The position numbers and the translations under genes were made by a program. A DNA stretch of 35,931 nt from Gammaproteobacteria bacterium (lineage in GTDB: Bacteria; Pseudomonadota; Gammaproteobacteria; GRL18), in the NCBI GenBank assembly GCA_027071355.1, contig JALSUJ010000212.1:1-35931 (forward strand), in the 5' to 3' direction. A model generated the notes under the pieces. It saw only the letters and a list, made by a program, of their open reading frames with translations. It was not told the DNA's origin and made no database searches. Within the stretch, counting starts at the first letter, position 1, and each line of letters begins with the position of its first letter. This document shows, piece by piece, positions 6,505-12,461 of the stretch.

Positions 6505-7158
6505 ATGAAAGAGAAATATTTAACAATGTCGAATATACCGGCAGTTGAATGGGATAAAGCAGCAAAGACAAAACTACTGGAGTTATTGGCTTCGGATGAA
6601 AGGGTGATGTCATATAAAGACATCGAAAAGACCGATGAAAATGGTCGGCCACTTTTTGAGATAAATAGTGAGACCTTAAACGGTGTTTATACAGGGGCAC
6701 GGATTGCTGTCGAACTACATGAAAATATATTAGAAAGAGAAGCGAGACTTAACATAAACAAATGGAAAAATGATATCAAACGAAGGGTGAGAGAAATAGA
6801 ACGCTTATTTTTTGAGCTTGATGAAATCACTTTGACAGAAGCAAGAAATAGATTCGATGAAATAAACAAGGTTGTCCCTGAATTGAAAGACGGAATATTC
6901 TGGCGTCAATCGTTGCTCGGCAACTTTGAAAAAAGACTTAATGATGTGAGTGATTTTGAGTGTGCAATAAAAAAAGAAGGCATAACTCACAACAATATAT
7001 TGAGAACTATCAATATTTACTCGACAGGACGACGGATTAAAAAACGTGAAGAATCTATTGTAAGTCGAGTTAATTCATTTTTTCAAAAGTATTTTAATAC
7101 GGCCGATTCTGTTTTTGACTGGTCAGAATATCGACAAATGTATGGGCATAATTGGTGA
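6505..7158 (+). CDS. Helical cytoplasmic protein of unknown function
   Basis: I choose ATG 6505, which has AAAGGTG six bases upstream; a GTG at 6496 would add three residues. The product has 217 residues and is almost entirely helical and charged, with a long central stretch (about residues 65-120) whose heptad-like hydrophobic pattern suggests a coiled coil (REIERLFFELDEITLTEARN). There is no membrane segment. Codon use is AT-rich like its neighbours. It has its own good promoter and is followed, with overlap, by a small putative DNA-binding protein. The family is not recognised. Confidence 0.65.
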   Translation: MKEKYLTMSNIPAVEWDKAAKTKLLELLASDERVMSYKDIEKTDENGRPLFEINSETLNGVYTGARIAVELHENILEREARLNINKWKNDIKRRVREIERLFFELDEITLTEARNRFDEINKVVPELKDGIFWRQSLLGNFEKRLNDVSDFECAIKKEGITHNNILRTINIYSTGRRIKKREESIVSRVNSFFQKYFNTADSVFDWSEYRQMYGHNW

Positions 7159-7349
7159 TAAAATTAAGTAAAAAATGTAAATTAGCCGGGCTGAAAAGCC
7201 TGGCTGAACTCTCTGATCTGGTAGATGTGCCGGTTAGCACACTACACGACAGGAATCGGAGCCAGCCTAAACAGATAGAAAACTTGATACGCGCAGCCGT
7301 AATGATCAAATGCGAAATAGCAATAGCAGGTTGGCAAAACGCTGACTAA
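7155..7349 (+). CDS. Small putative DNA-binding protein, paralogue of the gene at 171-371
   Basis: About 64 residues, probably starting at the GTG at 7155, which overlaps the TGA of the preceding gene (GTGA). Residues KCKLAGLKSLAELSDLVDVP followed by VSTLHDRNRSQPKQIENLI look like a two-helix DNA-binding unit in which the second helix carries Arg, Asn and Gln. The same opening block is found at 171-371 at the other end of the cargo region. The preceding gene may be its regulated partner. A role in autoregulation of the 6417 promoter is plausible but not shown. Confidence 0.6.
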   Translation: MIKLSKKCKLAGLKSLAELSDLVDVPVSTLHDRNRSQPKQIENLIRAAVMIKCEIAIAGWQNAD

Positions 7350-7460
7350 AGCGACAACGACCCGGTGACTCCTTTACCTCGCCTATCTTTTACAGAATCA
7401 AGCAATGATAATGGGATGGAAAAAATATAGAAAATGATTTAGTTCAAATGAGGATGTGAA

Positions 7461-7850
7461 ATGTTTGTAGAAAACGATGGTGGATGAAAAGCCGCAGGAA
7501 TTAAGGGAAAAAGTAGAGACTGTGCTGTTCGTGCTATGGCTATAGCTTTGAACATGCCGTACAAGCAGGCTCGGAAAACAATCAAAGACTTCGCTGCCAG
7601 GGGACATCAAGGGAATAAAGCCATAGCGGGCGGGGTTTTTAAGGATGACTTAGATGCCGCACTTCAGTCTATGGGGTGGGTCTGGCACAAAGCACCGGTA
7701 TTACAAGGGCGAAAAGCACGATATTCTGACATACCCGGGGTTGCTATTGTGCGAATGAGTAGACATTTTGCTGCGGTAATCAATGGTGAATTACATGATT
7801 CCTTCGATAGTAGTGATAAAATGGTTTACGGGTATTGGGCTAAAGTATGA
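7461..7850 (+). pseudogene. Cysteine-peptidase-like phage/plasmid protein interrupted by an in-frame TGA
   Basis: ATG 7461, with GAGGA upstream, opens MFVENDGG, then a TGA at 7485-7487, then the same frame continues KAAGIKGKSRDCAVRAMAIA and on to a stop at 7850. Proteins of this family, as I know them, begin with a NDGGR-AAG-KG-DC-VRA-AIA block, so TGA replaces what would be an arginine codon (CGA to TGA). The conserved Cys of DCAVRA lies between the TGA and the next ATG (7536), so a product started at 7536 would lack it. The rest is intact (MSRHFAAVINGELHDSF and a final YGYW). It may be a recent nonsense pseudogene, a read-through gene, or a gene using a non-standard start. Confidence 0.65.
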
Positions 7851-7888
7851 AAGACGCTGAAGAAGAAAATAGCCGACGAGGAAAAAGA

Positions 7889-8098
7889 ATGAAACCAACA
7901 CACACTGACGCTGATATTAAAGTATTTGAAATGATAAAGAACAAGGGCGGACTCAGAACGTTGAACTCAATGATTTATGCTGAACGCAATGTGAGGAATT
8001 TGATTGATGACGTTTACAACCACAGAGATCGTGATCGGTATCCAGTAAAGATATCCAAAGTCGTTTCTGTCGGTATAGAAAACGGCCTGCTGTTATAA
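7889..8098 (+). CDS. Small basic protein of unknown function
   Basis: I choose ATG 7889, which has GAGGAAAAAG upstream; the frame could also start at 7847 overlapping the previous stop. The product has about 69 residues (MKPTHTDADIKVFEMIKNKG...), is helical and charged, with the segment ERNVRNLIDDVYNHRDRDRY in the middle and a hydrophobic end. The arrangement hints at a small winged or helical nucleic-acid-binding protein, but no family match is clear. It is the last plus-strand gene before the transposon remnant and CRISPR array 1. Confidence 0.5.
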   Translation: MKPTHTDADIKVFEMIKNKGGLRTLNSMIYAERNVRNLIDDVYNHRDRDRYPVKISKVVSVGIENGLLL

Positions 8099-8290
8099 AA
8101 AAATAGAAAATAATTTTGCAATGTTATCAACGTGACTGCTCCCCACCCTAATGGGCGAGGCTTCCAACTTCACAGGCCGCAACCGGTGCTTACACCGGAT
8201 TAACGCAGCCTCCATTGGCAGAGACGCTAAACATATCAATATTGCCTGTAAAAAGTGCCCGCAGTGAAAGGAAAACACTTGAGAGGCCAA
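8093..8290 (-). mobile_element. Remnant of a TnpB (IS200/IS605 type) 3' end with its hairpin
   Basis: On the minus strand the translation MEAALIRCKHRLRPVKLEASPIRVGS ends in a form I recognise from the extreme C-terminus of TnpB proteins. The DNA here holds GAAGCCTCGCCC, a short loop, then GGGTGGGGAG and CAGTCAC, the recurring right-end/omega-RNA hairpin of such elements. Upstream there is no intact TnpB, only a few dozen codons, and the zinc-finger cysteines are incomplete. It is therefore a truncated, inactive end. It sits immediately beside the degenerate end of CRISPR array 1, so an insertion may have eroded that end. Identification rests on memory of the motif. Confidence 0.5.
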
Positions 8291-8372
8291 TAATTGAAAC
8301 TACAAGTTTTGGGACTATTTTATCATTCATTGTTTAAGCTAACGAAGCTGTAGAATAACCCAAATAAGTCGC

Positions 8373-8949
8373 CGGGGTCTAACAGCCATTACGGGGAACA
8401 CGCATACAACGGGTGCACCTCACTTGCCATAGACACTTTACCCCGCCTACACGGGGAATACTCGCCATCCAGCAGTTTCTGCAATATTTTTAGCCCTTTA
8501 CCCCCACCTACGCGGGGAACACGTAATCGCCCGATTAAGACTGCATTTGCATTACCCTTTACCCCGCCTACACGGGGAATACCAAATGTGCATAGATAAA
8601 TGTAAATATACATCGCCCTTTACCCCCGCCTACACGGGGAATACGCCAGACAAAACTGCTCAACGCTGACAGTTGAACCCTTTACCCCCGCCTACGCGGG
8701 GAAAACGGTACTAACATCATCAGTGAGGTTATATATGCCCCTTTACCCCCGCCTACACGGGGAACACCATTTATCGTTCTCAAACAGCATTATTGCACTT
8801 CCTTTACCCCGCCTACGTGGGGAAAACGGTACTAACATCATCAGTGAGGTTATATATACCCCTTTACCCCCGCCTACACGGGGAACACTAGACCTGTCTT
8901 TATCCTCCACATGGGTCGCCTCCCTTTACCCCGCCTACACGGGGAACAC
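8373..8949 (-). CRISPR. CRISPR array 1, type I-E/IV-A-like repeats, about nine repeats plus a degenerate one
   Basis: Repeats of 28-29 bases (plus strand: starts CCCTTTACCCCCGCC, then TACACGGGGAAYAC) occur at 8434, 8494, 8555, 8616, 8678, 8739, 8800, 8860 and 8922, with spacers of about 32 bases. A decayed repeat ends at 8401. Read on the minus strand the repeat begins GTGTTCCCCGTGTAGG, with the CCCCG/CGGGG stem of type I-E and IV-A arrays. The leader is on the right, so transcription is leftward and the worn end is leader-distal, as expected. Some repeats have lost one C from the CCCCC run. The spacers at 8707 and 8828 are the same but for one base. No cas effector genes are nearby. Confidence 0.95.
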
Positions 8950-9033
8950 TCTTCCTATAAGTTGTTGATTAGCAGGTTGTTTTCAAGCGCCTGTCAATCT
9001 ACCAAATAATATTACCATATTTAGTTATTATTT
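8950..9033 (-). promoter_or_regulatory. Leader of CRISPR array 1
   Basis: The 80 bases next to the last repeat are closely similar to those beside array 2 (shared blocks include TTGATTRGMAGGTTGTTTT and AAGCGCCTG, then CAATCTACCAA and AATATTACCATATT). Conservation of this segment at the same side of both arrays identifies it as the leader. It ends against the stop of the Cas4-like gene, so the array may be co-transcribed with it. Confidence 0.8.
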
Positions 9034-9549
9034 TTAGCTTTTTCCTGCCGCCCATTGACATGCATAGTTATATGCACATCCCCGACATTTTCCCTTACCA
9101 GGTGTGGCGGGTAGTTTTTCACCGTGCTTCGCCTGTCGTGCCTGCTCCACATACAGTGAAATTAGCTCAAAGAGTTTTTTGTCACTATCCGGCAAATCAA
9201 AATATCGTTGCGTTGTCCTTGTTTTCACCAGACATCGAGTGATTGCTTTACCCGATCCCCTGGCAGCTAATGCCGCACAGAAAACCTGGATAACATCACT
9301 GTTATAGATGCGTCCATGTCGGCTTTTGTACTCCACTGCAAGCAAATCCTGCTCGGTTTGGTAGAGAAAGTCGGGTTTGCCTACTAATTGATAGCGACGA
9401 TTGAAGAAAGGTTTCGTTTGTTCCCCATGGTCGATCCAGATGAGCTTTCCTGGAATACCAACTTGCTGTTTTTTCTCACGGGGAAAAAAACGACGAAAAA
9501 GAAGATAAGGCAGCGCCAGTAAAAGAAGAACAAAAACCAATGTATTCAC
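9034..9549 (-). CDS. Membrane-anchored Cas4-like PD-(D/E)XK nuclease, catalytic part
   Basis: A 171-residue protein from ATG 9549. Residues 1-18 form a membrane helix (MNTLVFVLLLLALPYLLF) followed by basic residues. The nuclease core is seen as VGKPDFLY (Asp60) and LLAVEYKSRHGR (Glu73, Lys75), then IYNSDVIQVFCAAL. The C-terminus carries KCRGCAYNYACQW, a C-x2-C-x5-C cluster (Cys155, 158, 164) like that binding the iron-sulphur cluster of Cas4. The fourth, N-terminal cysteine of Cas4 is missing here but present in the upstream ORF (CPYYLVHK). Cas4 acts in CRISPR spacer acquisition or as an exonuclease; with no cas1/cas2 visible, a plasmid DNA-processing role is equally possible. It is the last gene before the array 1 leader. 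Confidence 0.8.
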   Translation of the reverse strand: MNTLVFVLLLLALPYLLFRRFFPREKKQQVGIPGKLIWIDHGEQTKPFFNRRYQLVGKPDFLYQTEQDLLAVEYKSRHGRIYNSDVIQVFCAALAARGSGKAITRCLVKTRTTQRYFDLPDSDKKLFELISLYVEQARQAKHGEKLPATPGKGKCRGCAYNYACQWAAGKS

Positions 9550-9552
9550 TCG

Positions 9553-9975
9553 TTACTCCTCCAAGCCAGTAATCCGTTTTACTATCGCATCCACGACTGT
9601 TTGTAAAACTTGTCTAAGTGGTTGGCAATGTCTCGACAAGACAACAAGTGTGGGTGAGATGTAGTAATACAAAGTCACAAAAATACGCCCCACCCAATGT
9701 CTCAACAGGTATCTGTCCCGAAAATCACGCAGGCACTGGGTTCGTTTGTCGTTTGGTCCGTACAAAGCAGACGCAATATAACACCGGCTATCCTGCACAA
9801 GCTGGTTTAACGCCTGGTGGCTTTGTGTGCCTTTTTCTCGGGCAATCTCAGCGTGTCGAGAGGGTGAAGTGCCCGCCTGTTTGTGGACCAGGTAGTAGGG
9901 GCAAAACGCTGCACGACCCACATCGCTTGCAGATACCCAGTTAGATTTACCTGGCTTTTTTTCAGTTTGTTTCAA
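9553..9975 (-). CDS. Cas4-like N-terminal part, separate polypeptide
   Basis: A 140-residue protein from ATG 9975, whose start overlaps the end of the SprT-like gene. Its first half reads SASDVGRAAFCPYYLVHKQA (Cys25) and AEIAREKGTQSHQALNQLVQ, the N-terminal block of Cas4-type nucleases where one cysteine ligand of the cluster and a conserved Gly-x-x-x-His segment lie. The catalytic Asp, Glu and Lys are absent; they are in the next gene, 3 bases downstream. The C-terminal half (TLYYYISPTLVVLSRHCQPL) has hydrophobic stretches that may be membrane-associated. The pair looks like a Cas4-like protein split in two, or a heterodimer. A frameshift is less likely because the second ORF has its own membrane-anchor N-terminus. 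Confidence 0.65.
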   Translation of the reverse strand: MKQTEKKPGKSNWVSASDVGRAAFCPYYLVHKQAGTSPSRHAEIAREKGTQSHQALNQLVQDSRCYIASALYGPNDKRTQCLRDFRDRYLLRHWVGRIFVTLYYYISPTLVVLSRHCQPLRQVLQTVVDAIVKRITGLEE

Positions 9976-11096
9976 TGGTTATTTTCCTCAAATACACTAT
10001 TGCATTTGAGACAGCCTATTTTCAGACCAGGCTTGCCCCATAGTTTTACCTTGCACGCAGGGCAGATGTATTTGCTGCGATTACTGCGATTTTTCTTATC
10101 GGCAGGCTCAGGGAGCACGATGTCCATGTCGGACAATTTCTTTGTATCTGGTGGTAAAAACATATAGCCCGTGTAGGTGGGCAGGTTTACATCCTGTGCA
10201 TCCTCATCGTGATAACCCGGTATTATGATTGTTTTCCCGGTAACAATGTTGTCGTCAGGCGTACTGATTGTCTCCGTGGTTACACTGTCTGATAGCGGCT
10301 CATTTCCTTTTGCGACAGTGAGTGACTGGGTACCGGTCTCTCCTTCACCCTGGTCTTCCTTGTCCTGCTCATCCAACTCATCCTGATCCTTTGCTTCTTT
10401 AGCTGTATCAGGAGCCGGGTAAACCAATGTCTCGGTCGATGGTAATGCACTCACGAACCGGTCTACCCACCTCACCTGAAATTTTTCATCACGCATCAAG
10501 ATGGCCGCTTTTTGCGCAAACAAACCGTCCTTCACAATGTAATGCGACACCCTATCCCCGGTGCGCTTGCCACCCGGCCGCCCAGTAGCGGAAGGATATA
10601 AACCAATGCTCTCCATTTTTTTCGCCCATTGGGTATTGTGATAGCCTCGACGACCGTGCTTGCCATCCTTGTCATGGTACTGCCACAGGTGCACCATCTC
10701 ATGAACCAGTGTGGAAGCCGCGTCTATAATGCCGCGTATCGCAAAAAAGGTTGGGTTTAGCGCAATCTCATCGGTTTTACCACCTTCGCTGTCGATGAAC
10801 CTATCCGGACTGAAATAACCCATGCTGCTCTTTTTGCGCTGATACGTGATCAAACAAGATGGTAGTGTGTCCGAAAACAATTCCCGATTAAAAAAATCAA
10901 ACGCATACTGCCAGGAATAATAGGTCTCCTGGGTTGGTTCTTTGTCTGGATCTTGCCGCAACGTTGACTGGCGTTCTTTGACTGGCTGTGTCTTGTCGTC
11001 CGGGTCATTGCTGGTTGTTTTCTGCGCTGCCAGGTTGTCTGTATCAGTGTGACCTTGTTCGTCCATAATAACCGTTGCTTCTGCTTCAGTATTCAC
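9972..11096 (-). CDS. SprT-like zinc metallopeptidase with C-terminal zinc ribbon
   Basis: A 374-residue protein from ATG 11096. Residues 1-55 are a polar, probably disordered tail. A SprT-like domain spans about 58-205, with the HEMVH motif at 132-136 in DAASTLVHEMVHLWQYHD and a third ligand in RRGYHNTQWAKKM (His153). A long acidic linker (about 235-285) follows, and the C-terminus has CPACKVKLWGKPGLKIGCLKC, a zinc ribbon. SprT/Spartan proteins cut proteins bound or cross-linked to DNA. Similar genes are common in conjugative elements, where removal of DNA-protein adducts is a plausible but unproven role. The gene overlaps the Cas4-like N-terminal ORF. Confidence 0.85.
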   Translation of the reverse strand: MNTEAEATVIMDEQGHTDTDNLAAQKTTSNDPDDKTQPVKERQSTLRQDPDKEPTQETYYSWQYAFDFFNRELFSDTLPSCLITYQRKKSSMGYFSPDRFIDSEGGKTDEIALNPTFFAIRGIIDAASTLVHEMVHLWQYHDKDGKHGRRGYHNTQWAKKMESIGLYPSATGRPGGKRTGDRVSHYIVKDGLFAQKAAILMRDEKFQVRWVDRFVSALPSTETLVYPAPDTAKEAKDQDELDEQDKEDQGEGETGTQSLTVAKGNEPLSDSVTTETISTPDDNIVTGKTIIIPGYHDEDAQDVNLPTYTGYMFLPPDTKKLSDMDIVLPEPADKKNRSNRSKYICPACKVKLWGKPGLKIGCLKCNSVFEENNH

Positions 11097-11180
11097 TACT
11101 ACCCACCTCTTTTGCTTGTATTGTCAAAATGTTGCTGCTATATTTAATCCGTGGACAAAGCCAGCGCAGGAACCGTATTT

Positions 11181-11196
11181 TGGATTGTGCAATCCA
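11181..11196 (-). terminator. Hairpin after the membrane-protein gene at 11209
   Basis: TGGATTG and CAATCCA pair over a two-base loop, just beyond the stop of the gene at 11209 and before the SprT-like gene. The T run is poor, so it may be a weak or Rho-assisted terminator separating two operon parts. Confidence 0.35.
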
Positions 11197-11208
11197 TAAT
11201 AATTAAAA

Positions 11209-11901
11209 CTATGGTAACGCTTCCCAAAGCTGGCATTGCAAAAAAAGAGCCATTCTTTTTGCGTCCTGTAATATCGTATAGCGATCCCCGTGGTTAATAA
11301 CAAGTATGCGACTACCATCATCAAAAACCAGATTAATCTCGTAATTGGGCTGGGTGTGCATGTCCCGGTAGTAAATAAGATCCTCCTTGTGGCGACTTCC
11401 TATTACCTGAATTGCGTGGATCGTTGTTAAAGTAAAATTTTTGCCTCCGATCTCGCCTAACCCTGATGCAACATCAAAACCTTTTGGCTGATCCCATACT
11501 CGAAGCATAAACGACGGTAATAGCGTCATTACCAGTCCTAACGGGACACCACCAAGGTATAAAAATCCTTCACCCTGGCTAAACGCCATCCAGCCACTCA
11601 CTGTCAGCGCCACACCTAAAATCATTACGAGTAACGTGAGTGTGAGTATTGCCGGTCGGACCCGGTAAAACAGTTTGTCTTTTTTCTGCAGTAATCGATG
11701 TGTGCAAATTCGTTCCTCCATGGTCAGGCACGTCCATTGTGTTTTTTGCGCTACCGGATCGTTAAGTGCTATGGTTCTGGCCTGGTAAATCACAGGTCGG
11801 TATGTGTCAATCAAGGCTGTTTTGTTGATCACCTGCGAAAGCACGCGAGTAGCTCTGTCATGACGCACCGATGTAACGGTTGTTGCTACGGGTGTGTGCA
11901 T
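11209..11901 (-). CDS. Membrane protein with two TM helices and a C-terminal PH-like domain
   Basis: I start at ATG 11901 (MHTPVATTVTSVRHDRA), which follows a strong AGGAGG, rather than the upstream ATG at 11940. The product has about 230 residues. A cytoplasmic N-terminal third is followed by two membrane helices (VRPAILTLTLLVMILGVALT and LYLGGVPLGLVMTLLPSFML) and a C-terminal domain of alternating strands ending in a helix (ILQDAKRMALFLQCQL), typical of small PH-like membrane-linked domains. The start overlaps the stop of the M50-like gene. It is likely part of a membrane complex with its two upstream neighbours. The precise family is not recognised. Confidence 0.65.
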   Translation of the reverse strand: MHTPVATTVTSVRHDRATRVLSQVINKTALIDTYRPVIYQARTIALNDPVAQKTQWTCLTMEERICTHRLLQKKDKLFYRVRPAILTLTLLVMILGVALTVSGWMAFSQGEGFLYLGGVPLGLVMTLLPSFMLRVWDQPKGFDVASGLGEIGGKNFTLTTIHAIQVIGSRHKEDLIYYRDMHTQPNYEINLVFDDGSRILVINHGDRYTILQDAKRMALFLQCQLWEALP

Positions 11902-12461
11902 TATCTTCCCTCCTGAAAAGGAATGGGTAAAGATAACCAATCATTGTAAAGACCTGTGAATGATAATTGTCGAGAAAGCAGTAAATACGTCAACACCAGC
12001 CAGGCCGCCGTGCCCACTGGTTTTGTTAGCGCCATATTGATATCAACCATGGATGGCCAGGCCGCCGGCAATACACTAAAAAGAATGTAAAGGATCAATA
12101 TGATGCAGTAAGGGGATGTGTGTACACCTATATTTAGCCGGGAATACAGGAACACTGGTATCAACAATATCAATAACGGTGCCATGGCGATGGGAAAACT
12201 GTTCAGGTTATTCAGTCGATAACACGTCACACTTCCGAGTGTCACCCTGTTCTCTGCTGTGTGATGAGGCACAATGGTTAAATGTCGCGGTTTCCCCCAA
12301 AAGAGTATGGCGACAACAAAATGGCAGAGTTCGTGCAGAAAGGTTCCCGGCAGGACAAACAGGCTGTACAGCCCGGTCGATCTTATATGCTGTCGAACCA
12401 GGAACCGCAGCATAATTGACACCAGGCTGGATACCAGTATAAATGTGGTTGCGTTATTCAC
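11901..12461 (-). CDS. Integral membrane M50-like metallopeptidase
   Basis: A 186-residue, very hydrophobic protein from ATG 12461. Residues 36-56 contain LPGTFLHELCHFVVAILFWG, with an HExxH zinc motif (His43, Glu44, His47) inside a membrane segment, as in site-2-type proteases and their relatives. At least four further membrane helices follow (PIAMAPLLILLIPVFLYS, YCIILILYILFSVLPAAW, AAWLVLTYLLLS). A classical distal Asp motif is not clear, so it may be a divergent or inactive member. The start overlaps the end of the 925-residue gene and the end overlaps the following gene, giving a three-gene membrane cassette. Confidence 0.7.
   Translation of the reverse strand: MNNATTFILVSSLVSIMLRFLVRQHIRSTGLYSLFVLPGTFLHELCHFVVAILFWGKPRHLTIVPHHTAENRVTLGSVTCYRLNNLNSFPIAMAPLLILLIPVFLYSRLNIGVHTSPYCIILILYILFSVLPAAWPSMVDINMALTKPVGTAAWLVLTYLLLSRQLSFTGLYNDWLSLPIPFQEGR

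Noticed and set aside
8389-8968. Open frames across CRISPR array 1 on both strands
   Set aside because: They consist of translated repeats (PRVGGVKG or PLPPPTRGT) and have no ribosome-binding site.
9618-9944. Plus-strand frame of 108 residues opposite the Cas4-like N-terminal gene
   Set aside because: Shadow of a well-supported minus-strand gene with conserved motifs.
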